From Allotamlana fucoidanivorans (lineage in GTDB: Bacteria > Bacteroidota > Bacteroidia > Flavobacteriales > Flavobacteriaceae), in contig NZ_CP074074.1 in assembly GCF_045788535.1 (NCBI RefSeq), positions 496,001-560,000 on the forward strand: a stretch of DNA of 64,000 nucleotides. The letters are read 5' to 3'. The notes beneath the pieces were generated by a model, which was not told the DNA's origin, did not search any database, and worked only from the letters and a program-made list of their open reading frames with translations. The position numbers were made by a program, and so were the translations under genes. The stretch's first letter is position 1. The number at the start of each line of letters is the position of its first letter. Positions 8,692 through 18,935 of this stretch are shown piece by piece.

Positions 8692-10027
8692 CTGTTGGGT
8701 TAAGCCACTTGTTATTATTGGGTTTAATCTTTTCATCTTGCAACAAATATACTTTTCTAGATTGTACTAAGGCATTTTTGAGGTGTACTATCACTTTTGT
8801 ATTTGCTGATGTTTTTTTCTGAAATGCATCCTGATTATACTTTAACAAAGCATCATTTAAATTTTCAAAATTAAACTTTTGCGCAAAACTAGATAAGGTC
8901 TCGTATCTGCTGTCTAAGGTCTTTATCCAAATACGGCTTTTTATCAAAAATTGTCCAGAATCGTGCTGTTTTAAAGCTGAGAGTGCTTGTTTAAACGCGT
9001 ATTTCTCAGAATTTAAATACTGTAAGCGTTTTAGTTTTATCCATCTCAATAGGCGTTTGGTGAGTTTGTAAACCACAAAAAGAAACAATAAACCAGTTAA
9101 TACGTAGATGGAGAAGTTTTTTGCACTTAAACCCAAAATGGTAAACGGTTTTTCTTCTTGTTCAACTTCTGCTTCAACTGTTTTTTGAAGTGACTTTTTA
9201 ATGCTAGCCAGCATTTCTAAATCAGGGTTTGGTGCTACTGTTATTGGCACAGCGTCAAGTGTTTTGGTATAAAACACTTGACTTCCTGGGTTCCAATAGG
9301 TGTATGTAGTACCTGGGATAAGTACATTGCCTTCTTTTTCAAACAAGTAATTAACTGTTTCTGTGCGACTTGCAGAGACATAGGTTTTAGCTTTGGTTGT
9401 GTTAACTGTAGCTCTCTTAGGGTAAATGCTTATTCCGGGAATGCTATCCCATGCAGTTGAAGGAATAAATTCAGATAATGTGCCACCTGCCGAGCGCGTT
9501 ATAGTGCGTTGCACAACATCGCCAACTTTAACTTTTGTTAAAGGTGTCGACCATTTTTGCTGTACGGTTAAACCATTTGAAACTAACCAACTGTTTGGGT
9601 CATATCCCATTGGGATGTCGTTTACCTTAAGAGTTTCTGGTTTTGTTTTAACAGCGTGTTTTATTCCTTTATAATTGTCTGGTTTAGGAGATTCAACGTT
9701 TATAGATAAGCTAGGTATTATCAATTCACCTGTTTTATTGGGGAAGAGATTATAATAGAAGCTTACACCAGAATATTTTTTACCATTAAATGTTCTGGAA
9801 TTACTTAAAGACCTGAAGTAAACCGTTAGTGCGCCATCAATTTGAATATTACCTACATCAACGCCAGAAGTGAACCAAGTTGATGTATACACAGAAACCG
9901 TAAGCTGAACGGGTTCGCCTATATACGCTTGCTTTTTGTTTAAAGTAGCATAACTGATAATGCTTTGCGCATGTAGTTGCGTGCCCAAAACCAATAGCAG
10001 AAACATGAAACCCAATTGCTTTACCAT
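8681..10027 (-). CDS. batD: BatD-like protein
   Basis: A 448-residue protein with a signal peptide (FMFLLLVLGTQLHAQ), an extracytoplasmic beta-rich BatD region (LNKKQAYIGEPVQLTVSVY, NKTGELIIPSL) and one membrane helix near residues 305-325 (YVLTGLLFLFVVYKL), then a cytoplasmic tail. It is the last gene of the Bat operon, overlapping batB/C by 7 bp. Bat proteins are associated with aerotolerance and stress in Bacteroidetes. The molecular role is unsettled. Confidence 0.85.
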   Translation of the reverse strand: MVKQLGFMFLLLVLGTQLHAQSIISYATLNKKQAYIGEPVQLTVSVYTSTWFTSGVDVGNIQIDGALTVYFRSLSNSRTFNGKKYSGVSFYYNLFPNKTGELIIPSLSINVESPKPDNYKGIKHAVKTKPETLKVNDIPMGYDPNSWLVSNGLTVQQKWSTPLTKVKVGDVVQRTITRSAGGTLSEFIPSTAWDSIPGISIYPKRATVNTTKAKTYVSASRTETVNYLFEKEGNVLIPGTTYTYWNPGSQVFYTKTLDAVPITVAPNPDLEMLASIKKSLQKTVEAEVEQEEKPFTILGLSAKNFSIYVLTGLLFLFVVYKLTKRLLRWIKLKRLQYLNSEKYAFKQALSALKQHDSGQFLIKSRIWIKTLDSRYETLSSFAQKFNFENLNDALLKYNQDAFQKKTSANTKVIVHLKNALVQSRKVYLLQDEKIKPNNNKWLNPTAID

Positions 10028-11727
10028 GAATGCGCTGTTTTTTCAGGTTGTACTAATTTTTTCTTGACTTGATATCTAAACTTTTTTGTTAAAAACAAAG
10101 CGGGGTCGTCATCTATTTTTCGCATCAAAATGTTTTTTGGTAAAGCGCCTTGACCTGATTTAAAATCATCAGGTAATTCATCAAGCTCCTTGCCTTTGCG
10201 TTGGCCAGTTTCTGCGGTTTCTTCTTTCCGCTCCTTTTCCATATCTTTTTTGGTAGCCTCTTGCCCGCCACCACTTAAATCTTCAGGAGAATCGTTTTGC
10301 TTGTTTTTGGCTAGTGCCTTGTCTTTTTCTTCTTTAAAGGTTTTAGGTTTATTGGCATTAAGACTATCAACGGCTTTGGCTATAATTTTTAAATTGTCTT
10401 TTGCTTTTGTGTTGTTAGGATATTTACTTAGCACCTGTTCAAAAGCTTCTTTTGATGCTTCCAGTTTTCCAAGCTTAGCATAAGTTAAACCTAAATTATA
10501 CAACCCGTTGGTTGTTGTGTCTTGTTTGAAAGCTGCTTCTGCACTAACAAAATCACCAGCTTTATAGTAGGCCACACCTTTGTGCATAGGGTCATTAAAT
10601 TTTAAAGCCGCATTTGCGTAATCTTTATCGTTATATAATTGCTGACCTTGATAATCTGAGGTGTACCATAAATCTTTAAATGAAGAGATTGATTTCGGTG
10701 TTTTGTCATTTGAATTACAAGAACTCAAACAAATCAATAGAAGCAAGCTGTTGATACTCCAGCCTTTTCTGAAAGAAAACGAAAACAGTATCATTAACGG
10801 AATTAAAAACCAGTAGCCTTGATCTTTCCATGACTCATCTTCTTTATCAATTTTATCTTCAAAAATCAATTCTTTACTAACACTTTTAGCCAAATCTTTT
10901 ACGTCACTATCGTCCAAGGTAGCTTCTAAAAAAAAGACATTTTCAATAGCCGTAAATGCGCTTAATTTTGTGGTGTTGAGTGCTGATTTTGTGTTGTGTT
11001 TAGGAATTGTGCCTCCTGTTGGTGTGGCAAATGGGTATATAAACAGTTTTACATTATTTTCTTGTAAAAAGTTGTTAATTCTTTCAATAGAAAGGGCTTC
11101 CAAATCATCGGTAACTAGTAATATTTTAGATTGTGCAACAGGGTCAAGTGATAAGGCTTCTATTTTATCAAACAAGGCATTGAATCCTGTTCCTTTAACA
11201 GGCATCATTCTAGGTTGCAAACCATCAATTTGGTCTAAAATAATTTTGTAATCGGTTGTAAAAGGTGTAACTACATGCGATGAGGCTGCAAAAACTATTA
11301 AGTTGGTTTCAGCTCTAGGGTTTGCTTTTAACAAGTCGTGAATTTTAAATTTAGCACGTTCTAATCGGTTTGGAGATATGTCATCTACAAGCATACTTTC
11401 AGACATATCAAGGGCAATAACAAACTGAGATTTCACCTTTTTGGTAGGCGCTTTTATTCTACTCCATGTTGGGCCTAAAAAAGAAACTATTCCAATGATG
11501 AACATGATAACCACCGAAGTTCTGATAAGCATAGATTTCCATCGCGTTCCTTTTTGAATCACATAAGGTCTTAGGTGTTTGGCAATAGCATTTACCCATG
11601 AGGTAGATTCTTTATAAAACACAAAGCCTAAAATAATCAATAGTAGTCCGGAAATCATATACAAAACATAGTTTGTTCTCAAAAAATGAAAATCTTCCCA
11701 GTTAATATGTTTTAAAGTCTCTACCAT
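10021..11727 (-). CDS. batB: BatB/BatC fusion: VWA-domain plus TPR membrane protein
   Basis: 568 residues. Membrane helices near the N-terminus are followed by a von Willebrand A domain with a MIDAS motif (DMSESM) and VTDDLEAL. Another membrane segment (FLIPLMILFSFSF) precedes a TPR region (AYYKAGDFVSAEAAF, NLGLTYAKLGKLEASKEAF) and a charged Lys/Glu-rich tail. In some Bacteroidetes the VWA part (BatB) and TPR part (BatC) are separate genes. Here they are one open frame. Start is 2 bp from the batA stop. Confidence 0.87.
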   Translation of the reverse strand: MVETLKHINWEDFHFLRTNYVLYMISGLLLIILGFVFYKESTSWVNAIAKHLRPYVIQKGTRWKSMLIRTSVVIMFIIGIVSFLGPTWSRIKAPTKKVKSQFVIALDMSESMLVDDISPNRLERAKFKIHDLLKANPRAETNLIVFAASSHVVTPFTTDYKIILDQIDGLQPRMMPVKGTGFNALFDKIEALSLDPVAQSKILLVTDDLEALSIERINNFLQENNVKLFIYPFATPTGGTIPKHNTKSALNTTKLSAFTAIENVFFLEATLDDSDVKDLAKSVSKELIFEDKIDKEDESWKDQGYWFLIPLMILFSFSFRKGWSINSLLLLICLSSCNSNDKTPKSISSFKDLWYTSDYQGQQLYNDKDYANAALKFNDPMHKGVAYYKAGDFVSAEAAFKQDTTTNGLYNLGLTYAKLGKLEASKEAFEQVLSKYPNNTKAKDNLKIIAKAVDSLNANKPKTFKEEKDKALAKNKQNDSPEDLSGGGQEATKKDMEKERKEETAETGQRKGKELDELPDDFKSGQGALPKNILMRKIDDDPALFLTKKFRYQVKKKLVQPEKTAHSW

Positions 11728-11729
11728 GA

Positions 11730-12719
11730 TTAAGCCTTTAAACGTTTAATTATTGTTATAATATGATTAATTAAAACTAAGAGTAAGCCGAGCAATAAGG
11801 CTATTCCTAATGGGTACTGATATAATAGTGTTTTTGGTATGTAGGTTTCTTCCTCGTACTCAACAGGTTCTAGCTGATCTAATTCGGTATAAATACGTTC
11901 TAGTTCTGCGGTATTTTTGGCTCTAAAATATTTACCGCTGGTAAGTTGTGCTATTTCAGTTAGAGTACGCTCGTCAAGGTCAGACATACTGCTTCCGGGA
12001 TCGCCTATACCAACGGTGTAAATAATGGTAGAATCTTTTTTTGCTAAATTGGCTGCATCAAGAGGCAATATGCTTGTACCACTATCAACACCATCAGTAA
12101 GCAAGAGCATGACTTTGTTTTGTATGGTATCGCGTTGAAACATATCCATACCCTTTACAATAGCTTTTCCAATATTAGTCATTTGTCCTGCCATACCCAC
12201 ATCGGCCTCATCAAGCATGGTTTTTACGGTTTCAAGGTCGGTGGTAAAAGGCGCCTGAATATAGGCATTACTAGCAAAGAAAATAAGTCCCATTTTATCG
12301 CTTTCGCGTTTAACAATGAAGTCTTGCATGATGTTTTTTACGGCTTCCCATCGTGTTACGCGTTTATTATTAATAGCCCAATCGTTATTGGCCATACTAA
12401 ATGATAAATCAGCAAGAATTAAAAAACTACGCGACGTTTTTACTTTTTTTTCAGGTTGACCAACCAATTGAGGTGACGCTAAAGCAAATAGAAGCAATAG
12501 CCAAATAACAAACATGATGACTTTTGTTAACCAAAACTGCTTTTTTACATAAGTAGATTTTTTAGGTTTTTGATGAGTAGCCTTTGCGCTTGAGTTGAAA
12601 TAGGGGTAGATTAAAGCTGAACTCCTGTGTTTTATGGCAGGTAATAGCCAATATATTAAAAAGGGTATGATAACAAATACCGCCACAAACGGATATGCAA
12701 ATTCAAATTTATCAGGCAT
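11730..12719 (-). CDS. batA: BatA: VWA-domain membrane protein
   Basis: 329 residues: N-terminal membrane helices (FVAVFVIIPFLIYWLL and a second near residue 70), a VWA domain with MIDAS motif DLSFSMAN and LLLTDGVDSGTS, and a C-terminal helix (YPLGIALLLGLLLVLI). This is the standard BatA layout. It overlaps the upstream DUF4381-like gene by 8 bp, indicating translational coupling. Confidence 0.9.
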   Translation of the reverse strand: MPDKFEFAYPFVAVFVIIPFLIYWLLPAIKHRSSALIYPYFNSSAKATHQKPKKSTYVKKQFWLTKVIMFVIWLLLLFALASPQLVGQPEKKVKTSRSFLILADLSFSMANNDWAINNKRVTRWEAVKNIMQDFIVKRESDKMGLIFFASNAYIQAPFTTDLETVKTMLDEADVGMAGQMTNIGKAIVKGMDMFQRDTIQNKVMLLLTDGVDSGTSILPLDAANLAKKDSTIIYTVGIGDPGSSMSDLDERTLTEIAQLTSGKYFRAKNTAELERIYTELDQLEPVEYEEETYIPKTLLYQYPLGIALLLGLLLVLINHIITIIKRLKA

Positions 12720-13188
12720 GATCTTTAATCCATTTTATACTCGTTTGAATGAACTCTTCAATATCAAAGCTGCTTTCAGTATTGTACTTGTTTTGATAAA
12801 CAGCGTTAGAGATTACAGCTTCGTGTTGCTCAAAATAAGAGGATTTAACTTTACTATCCATTAGTGCCAGCCAGTCCCTTCCTGAGAGTGAGGCTACTTC
12901 GTTCTTAGAATATGTGCGTAATGCTGTTTGCTTGAGTAAAAACATAACCTTTGCTATAGCGGGATAAACCTCTTGTTTGTCTTGTTTAGAAATGCTTTGT
13001 ATTTCTTGTATAGCAGCTCGTCTATATCCCCGTTGTTTATAACGTATAAACATGTTATAAACTATAAATAGTACAAGAACTAAAAGCACCACGCCAATAA
13101 GTTTCCAGCCCAATGTTTCCAGGGTGAACGTAATTGGGTCTGGCTCAATAATTGGTTGTAGTGTATTTTCTTGCAGTATTAATAGCAT
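12712..13188 (-). CDS. DUF4381-like membrane protein of the Bat operon
   Basis: 158 residues with one strong membrane helix (LIGVVLLVLVLFIVYNMFI) and a cytoplasmic part containing LLKQTALRTYSKNEVASLSGRDWLALMD, as seen in DUF4381 proteins encoded between DUF58 and batA genes. The role is inferred from conserved gene order. Confidence 0.75.
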   Translation of the reverse strand: MLLILQENTLQPIIEPDPITFTLETLGWKLIGVVLLVLVLFIVYNMFIRYKQRGYRRAAIQEIQSISKQDKQEVYPAIAKVMFLLKQTALRTYSKNEVASLSGRDWLALMDSKVKSSYFEQHEAVISNAVYQNKYNTESSFDIEEFIQTSIKWIKDHA

Positions 13189-13200
13189 AGTTATGTATGT

Positions 13201-14133
13201 CTATAGATTAGAAAAGACCTCTAGTAATTCTTCTTCTATTGGATTGCAACAGTTGACCTTAAGTAACGTGATGTTGTATTTGCTAAGTTCAGACTTAAAA
13301 TCGGTAAATTCTTTTTCAAAAGTAGCTTCTACCTTTTCTTTAGTTTTTGAGTTTTTACCGTTTAAATTAATTTGCTTGGTTTTATTGGTAATGGTAAGTT
13401 GTGCATTTGGAATGTGATCTTCCAATTCATCAAAAACTTTAATCATTATGATATCATTATGCAACCCAAGCTGACTGAGGTATTTGATTACAGCCGGGTT
13501 ATACCTGTGGAAATCACTGATGATAAAAACAACATAGTCATGCGTTACAATGTTGTTCACTTTTGCAAACATCTCAGCAAGAGAATTATCAAAATCTTTT
13601 ATATCGTAATTATAAATGTTTTGATTGGCTTCAACTATTTTCTGAAGAAAATAAATGCTATTTCTGGCATCACGTTTTGGTGTTATGATTTCGTAATCTT
13701 CACCAAAAACTAAACCGCCTACGCGGTCTCCCTTTTTTTTTGTTTTATGTGCAATTATTGAAGCAATTTCTCCAGCCACAAAAGCTTTGGTTTTATTTTT
13801 TGAACCAAACCCCATTGAGCTGCTTTGGTCTACAAAAATGAAAACAGGTTTTTCCTTTTCTTCAGTAAAAATCTTGGTGTGCGTTTTTCCTGTTTTGGCG
13901 GTAACTTTCCAGTCAATGTTTCTAATATCATCGCCAAAAATATAGGGTCTAACTTCTTCAAAATCTAAACCACGTCCTCGTAGCTTAGAAGCGTACTGCC
14001 CAGAAAGTATACTGTTTGATTTATTCTTACTGTCACTTATTTGTAATGTTGAACTAAACACCTCTAATTTTAAAAGGTGTTCAAGTGATAAAAACACATT
14101 GGGCGGACTATATTTTTTTTTGTAGAGCTTCAT
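13201..14133 (-). CDS. DUF58-domain protein
   Basis: 310 residues with the DUF58 signature (DFEEVRPYIFGDDIRNIDWK) followed by a VWA-like fold (VFIFVDQSSSMGF). MoxR ATPases are almost always encoded next to DUF58 proteins and are thought to act on them as chaperones. It sits 9 bp downstream of the moxR gene. Confidence 0.9.
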   Translation of the reverse strand: MKLYKKKYSPPNVFLSLEHLLKLEVFSSTLQISDSKNKSNSILSGQYASKLRGRGLDFEEVRPYIFGDDIRNIDWKVTAKTGKTHTKIFTEEKEKPVFIFVDQSSSMGFGSKNKTKAFVAGEIASIIAHKTKKKGDRVGGLVFGEDYEIITPKRDARNSIYFLQKIVEANQNIYNYDIKDFDNSLAEMFAKVNNIVTHDYVVFIISDFHRYNPAVIKYLSQLGLHNDIIMIKVFDELEDHIPNAQLTITNKTKQINLNGKNSKTKEKVEATFEKEFTDFKSELSKYNITLLKVNCCNPIEEELLEVFSNL

Positions 14134-14142
14134 ACGGTTGAT

Positions 14143-15111
14143 TTAAGCAATTACTGCAACAACCTCTATAATTTTGTCGATAACCTCATCTACACTTACG
14201 CCTTCTGCTCTAGCTTTGTAACTTAAAGCAATACGGTGTCTTAACACATCTTTGATGACTTGGTGTACGTCGTCTGGCATGACATAATCTCTATTGTTCA
14301 TCCAGGCATTTACACGGCTGCATCTGTCTAAGGCAATTGTTCCTCTAGGGCTTGATCCAAAACTTATCAGCTCACTGAGACTGGTATCGTATTTTTCTGG
14401 ATATCGTGTTGCAGAAATAAGGCTAACCACATATTTTTCAATATCTTCAGAAACCTTTATTTGAGCAATCTCTTTTCTAGCCTCAAAAACTGATGTTTTA
14501 GGAATAACCTCATTGCTCGCAACATTTGGTTTTACTAAAGCTTCTTGTTTATTTAAGCGCATGATTTCAAGTTCTGCATCATCATCAGGATAGCTTATTA
14601 TGGTATGCACTAAAAATCGATCCATTTGAGCTTCAGGCAAAGGATAGGTTCCTTCTTGTTCAATTGGATTTTGAGTGGCCATTACCATAAATAATTCATC
14701 CATTTTATAGGTTGTACCAGCTACCGTTACTTGACGTTCTTCCATGGCTTCTAGTAATGCCGACTGTACTTTTGCCGGAGCTCTGTTAATCTCATCGGCT
14801 AAAATCAAATTATTGAAAATAGGGCCTTTTTGAAAAACGAATTTTTCTTTTTCATTGGGAATATAGATCTCTGTTCCTGTAATATCTGAAGGTAATAAAT
14901 CTGGTGTAAACTGAATTCTACTTAAACCACAATCTAGGTTTTTGGATAGCGCATTTATTGCTCTTGTTTTTGCCAATCCTGGCAAACCTTCAAGTAACAT
15001 GTTGCCGTTTGCTAAAAGCACCAATATAATTCGATCAATAAGATGTTCTTGGCCAATAATTGACGCAGCCATTTTTAACTTTAGGGTTGAAATGGATTCA
15101 AATGGAGACAT
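14143..15111 (-). CDS. moxR: MoxR-family AAA+ ATPase
   Basis: 322 residues with Walker A (LEGLPGLAKTRAI), Walker B (LILADEINRAPAKVQSALLEAM), and sensor and arginine-finger segments (ATQNPIEQEGTYPLPEAQMDRF). Cytoplasmic ATPase heading the DUF58-Bat gene cluster. It starts 19 bp after the stop of the HAD lipoprotein gene on the same strand. Confidence 0.93.
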   Translation of the reverse strand: MSPFESISTLKLKMAASIIGQEHLIDRIILVLLANGNMLLEGLPGLAKTRAINALSKNLDCGLSRIQFTPDLLPSDITGTEIYIPNEKEKFVFQKGPIFNNLILADEINRAPAKVQSALLEAMEERQVTVAGTTYKMDELFMVMATQNPIEQEGTYPLPEAQMDRFLVHTIISYPDDDAELEIMRLNKQEALVKPNVASNEVIPKTSVFEARKEIAQIKVSEDIEKYVVSLISATRYPEKYDTSLSELISFGSSPRGTIALDRCSRVNAWMNNRDYVMPDDVHQVIKDVLRHRIALSYKARAEGVSVDEVIDKIIEVVAVIA

Positions 15112-15130
15112 AGCGTTTGTGTTAATAGTT

Positions 15131-16156
15131 TTACTCTTTTTGAAAAGGGTAGATAACTTTCCAATCTTTTTTCATGTCAATTACCGTCCACCCATTAGCA
15201 TTGGCATAATCTAAGCCTTTATCGAGTTTGCCAATATGCGAGTCTCTATCATAAGCCCATTCGCGTTCGGCATCGGTATGATGTAAATACAATTGAAATG
15301 ATGGATAAGTGTTAGAATCTGTGTAACGCAGCATAGCAAAATCACCATCAGAATTCCCAGAAGCGAAAACTGGTTTTTTGCCAATAAAGCGTTGTATACC
15401 TACTGGTTTTCCTTCTTTATCGTCAATAAAATCAATCTTTGGTAAACGTTTTATTAAAGGTTTGTCCTCTTCAATAACAAACTCTGTTTTAACACTACTT
15501 CCCACAACTTGATCAACAGGTATACCGTAAACGGCTTCAATCCATGGTCTCATAAAATCTATACCACCCCCAGATACAATGTAAGTTTTAAAGTTATTGG
15601 CTCTTAAATAATCTAGAAGCTCTAACATAGGTTGGTAAACAAGCTCATTATAGGGCTTATTAAACCTAGGGTGACGAGCTGTTTTTAGCCAGTTTTTTAC
15701 AATGGCGTCAAACGCTTCAACGGTCATTCCAGCATGTGTTGCCATGACTATTTCAAGAATACCATGTTCACCATAACTCATAAGCGTTTTCATGTCGTCT
15801 TCAAGAACCGCTTTATAAGGTTGTTTAGTTTTCCATTCAGGATGTTCATTAGCCATTGCTTTAATTCTGTCAATCGCAAAGAATAATTGAAAATACAAAG
15901 GTTGCTCTGACCATAGGTTACCATCGTTGTCAAACGTAGCCACACGATTAGAAACTGGAATAAACTTTGCACTTTCTGTATTTGTAACCTCTTTAACGTA
16001 ACTTATAATAGCTTGTTTAGTAGGCGTATCATGCCAAGAAGAAAGTGGGTCTGTTTGTTTACTTTCTAGTACAGTTGACTCGAGTAAACTTGCTTTTTGT
16101 TCTTTACACGAAAAGGTTAAGAACATTAAACAACTACATATTATAACGTGCTTCAT
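15131..16156 (-). CDS. HAD-superfamily hydrolase, lipoprotein
   Basis: 341 residues with a lipoprotein signal (IICSCLMFLTFSCKEQ). The HAD nucleophile motif reads FDNDGNLW, motif II-like IVSGGGIDFM follows, and GNSDGDFAML gives motif IV. It is an exported phosphatase-like enzyme of unknown substrate. A terminator separates it from the sulfatase gene upstream, while only 19 bp separate it from moxR, so it could be the first gene of the Bat transcript. Confidence 0.8.
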   Translation of the reverse strand: MKHVIICSCLMFLTFSCKEQKASLLESTVLESKQTDPLSSWHDTPTKQAIISYVKEVTNTESAKFIPVSNRVATFDNDGNLWSEQPLYFQLFFAIDRIKAMANEHPEWKTKQPYKAVLEDDMKTLMSYGEHGILEIVMATHAGMTVEAFDAIVKNWLKTARHPRFNKPYNELVYQPMLELLDYLRANNFKTYIVSGGGIDFMRPWIEAVYGIPVDQVVGSSVKTEFVIEEDKPLIKRLPKIDFIDDKEGKPVGIQRFIGKKPVFASGNSDGDFAMLRYTDSNTYPSFQLYLHHTDAEREWAYDRDSHIGKLDKGLDYANANGWTVIDMKKDWKVIYPFQKE

Positions 16157-16170
16157 GGTTGTATTAAAAA

Positions 16171-16206
16171 AGGCAGCATTAGCTTATTAAAGCTAAAAAC
16201 TGCCTA
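16171..16206 (-). terminator. Terminator after the sulfatase gene
   Basis: AGGCAG and CTGCCT enclose an inner TAGCTT/AAAGCTA stem. On the minus strand the hairpin is followed by TTTTTT, matching the direction of the sulfatase gene that ends just before it. Confidence 0.75.
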
Positions 16207-16224
16207 TATTATTCAGATTACCTC

Positions 16225-17751
16225 TTAATTTTGCGGTCTGCTTTTCATTTTAGCTATTACAGCATCAACACTTAAAGTGCCTCCTTCAACTGGAGGAAAG
16301 TCTTTAAAAGAACTTAAAAAATTAGCAACATATGCTTGAGCTGGTACGAACATCCACATATTATCACCATACCATCTTGTGTATAAGGCTGATTTATAAG
16401 ATACTTCAAAGGGATCTGCCCTTAAATTAATGACGATAGGCCATGAAGGCGTTTTTCTATAGGCTTCATTAATACTACCCTCCATGATTGCAAAGTGAAT
16501 CTTCCAGTTTTGATACCTTAGCGCATTAAGGTTTCCTCCTGCATCAAAATAGAATATTTCTTTCCTTGGAGATTCCTTTACCTCTCCTTTCCAAAATGGC
16601 AACATATTATAGCCATCTAAATGGGCTTTAAAAGTTTTTCCGGCAGCTACATATCCCGTTAAAAGTTTTTCTTTAACATCTGGTACACCAGCGGCTGCAA
16701 GCAATGTTGGCATCATATCTTCGTGAGAATGAATATCATTTATAATTGTTCCTGGTTTTATAACTCCCGGCCATCGAATAACACAGGGTGCTCTAAAACC
16801 ACCTTCCCAAGTAGAACCTTTTTCTCCTGCAAACGGTGTTGTCCCTCCATCAGGCCAAGTGAATTTCTCTGCTCCATTATCAGTAGAATACATCACTATA
16901 GTATTATCAACAATCTTCAATTCTTTAAGTTTGTCTAATACTCTACCAATAGCTTTGTCATGTTCCACCATGCCATCTGGGTACAAGCCAATACCTGTAA
17001 CACCTTCGCTTTCTTCCTTTAAATGCGTCCAAACATGCATACGTGTAGCACTTAACCAAACAAAGAATGGCTTACCTGCCTTATGTGCTTTTTCAATAAA
17101 GGCAATTGCGGCATCAGTAAACTCTTCATCAGCCGTTTCCATGCGCTTACGTGTCATTGGTCCTGTATCCTCTATTTTGCCATCGGCATAAGAATGCAAT
17201 ACACCCCTTGGTCCAAATTTTTTGTGAAATTCGGGATTTTTCGGGTAATAATAGGTTTCAGGCTCTTCTTCTGCGTTTAAATGATAAAGGTTCCCAAAAA
17301 ACTCATCAAAGCCATGATTTGTTGGCAAATGTTCATCTCGATCTCCTAAGTGGTTTTTACCAAATTGACCAGACACATAACCTTGAGGCTTAAGCAATTC
17401 TGCAATTGTTGGCTGATTTTCCTGAATACCTTGCTCTGCTCCAGGCATTCCTATGGTAAGTAATCCTGTTCTAAAAGGATGCTGCCCTAAGATAAAGGCC
17501 GCACGACCAGCTGTACAAGACTGTTGGGCATACCAATCGGTAAATACGGCGCCTTCTTTTCCAATGGCATCAATATTTGGAGTTTGATAGCCCATCATAC
17601 CTTGACTGTTGATACTGATATTGGAATACCCAATATCATCACCCCATATAACCAAGATATTGGGTTTTTTGTTTTTTTGAGCAGACATTACCTGCAACCC
17701 ACAGACTACTAAAAAGCCTGCCAATAGTTGTTTTATTTTCATAAATTTCAA
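16225..17751 (-). CDS. Arylsulfatase-type sulfatase
   Basis: 508 residues with an N-terminal signal peptide (LLAGFLVVCGLQVMSAQ), so periplasmic or secreted. Metal-binding Asp pair lies in VIWGDDIGYSN (residues 38-39). The catalytic cysteine, to be converted to formylglycine, is Cys79 in SCTAGRAAF, a C-T-A-G-R variant of the C-X-P/A-S/G-R signature. Typical companions of algal polysaccharide degradation in marine Flavobacteria. Substrate unknown. No maturase is visible in the window. Confidence 0.88.
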   Translation of the reverse strand: MKFMKIKQLLAGFLVVCGLQVMSAQKNKKPNILVIWGDDIGYSNISINSQGMMGYQTPNIDAIGKEGAVFTDWYAQQSCTAGRAAFILGQHPFRTGLLTIGMPGAEQGIQENQPTIAELLKPQGYVSGQFGKNHLGDRDEHLPTNHGFDEFFGNLYHLNAEEEPETYYYPKNPEFHKKFGPRGVLHSYADGKIEDTGPMTRKRMETADEEFTDAAIAFIEKAHKAGKPFFVWLSATRMHVWTHLKEESEGVTGIGLYPDGMVEHDKAIGRVLDKLKELKIVDNTIVMYSTDNGAEKFTWPDGGTTPFAGEKGSTWEGGFRAPCVIRWPGVIKPGTIINDIHSHEDMMPTLLAAAGVPDVKEKLLTGYVAAGKTFKAHLDGYNMLPFWKGEVKESPRKEIFYFDAGGNLNALRYQNWKIHFAIMEGSINEAYRKTPSWPIVINLRADPFEVSYKSALYTRWYGDNMWMFVPAQAYVANFLSSFKDFPPVEGGTLSVDAVIAKMKSRPQN

Positions 17752-17872
17752 TGTTTTTTCTAAAAATAGAATATTTTTTTGAAATTTTAGACATCGATTT
17801 TAAATAAAACAAAAAACTTATAATTTCTTTACCAAACTGTTAGATTAGCATAAACTTGCCTTAACAAAATGT

Positions 17873-18922
17873 CTAAACTTTTGTTCGCTCCCCAAAAGTC
17901 CAATACTCTAACATTCTATACATAACAGCCAAAACAACAGGACCTATGAACAAACCTATAATACCATGTAAAAGCATACCGCCTATAGTACCTAATAAAA
18001 TCAAAATAGTTGGAGTTTTTAAACCTTTTCCTAAGAATATGGGTTTTAGAACATTGTCTAATAGTGCTACTAATATGGTATAAATGGTAAAAATGATAGC
18101 CGAAGTGGTATCAGCCATTGAAAATGAAAGCATTATTGCGGGTAACATAACCAGTAATACCGGAATTTGAATAATACCAAGTACCAAAACCAAAAAAGTA
18201 AAAACACCTGCTGCAGGAATACCTATAACTCTAAAACCAACAAAAGCAAGAGCCGATTGAATCAAAGCTACCAATAATACCCCTTTAACAACACTTTTTA
18301 TTACCTTACTTGAAATGGATATGATTTCTTCTCCATCATTATTTGTAAGCTTATTAATAATTAAAAGCATCCTTTGTTTAAGGTATGTGGCATTATACAT
18401 CAATGCAATAGACACTATAAAAGACACAAAAAATGTAAAAAAAGTTCCAATAAACCCTTTTAAACCGGAAAGAATATTTGGAATCTTATCCAGAATAAAA
18501 GCACTGTGTTTGATAAGATAATTTTGAATATCAGAAGACAAGTCGCTCCAATTTTTAAAGACCGTTTCACCTATAAAAGGCCATTGCTTAACACTCTCAC
18601 TAGGCAACGGAATAGCTAGAGTATGATTTCTTATACCCTCAATAATATCAACAAATGAATTTGCCAAAGATGTTGATATAGCATAGGTTGGAGCAATAAA
18701 TACTACAGTGGCCGATAAAGCAAAAATTAGAGTGATATGCTTTTTGTTTCCTTCGCCTGCTTTTTTGATAAAATAATTGTAGACGGAAAATAATGATATG
18801 GCTAAAATAATGCCCCAAACCATAATAAGCACAAACGGCTTGATTATTGTAAAACACCATACCAGTAAAACTAATAAAACCAATGTTTTTAACGTGGTAG
18901 TTATGGTGTCATTATTTTTCAT
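17873..18922 (-). CDS. AI-2E/PerM-family transporter
   Basis: 349 residues with about eight hydrophobic segments in the PerM arrangement, including the conserved C-terminal part (LDNVLKPIFLGKGLKTPTILILLGTIGG). The family exports small molecules or ions in different bacteria, and its substrate here cannot be told. It lies 13 bp downstream of the lipoprotein gene on the same strand. Confidence 0.85.
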   Translation of the reverse strand: MKNNDTITTTLKTLVLLVLLVWCFTIIKPFVLIMVWGIILAISLFSVYNYFIKKAGEGNKKHITLIFALSATVVFIAPTYAISTSLANSFVDIIEGIRNHTLAIPLPSESVKQWPFIGETVFKNWSDLSSDIQNYLIKHSAFILDKIPNILSGLKGFIGTFFTFFVSFIVSIALMYNATYLKQRMLLIINKLTNNDGEEIISISSKVIKSVVKGVLLVALIQSALAFVGFRVIGIPAAGVFTFLVLVLGIIQIPVLLVMLPAIMLSFSMADTTSAIIFTIYTILVALLDNVLKPIFLGKGLKTPTILILLGTIGGMLLHGIIGLFIGPVVLAVMYRMLEYWTFGERTKV

Positions 18923-18935
18923 ACTTACTTATATT

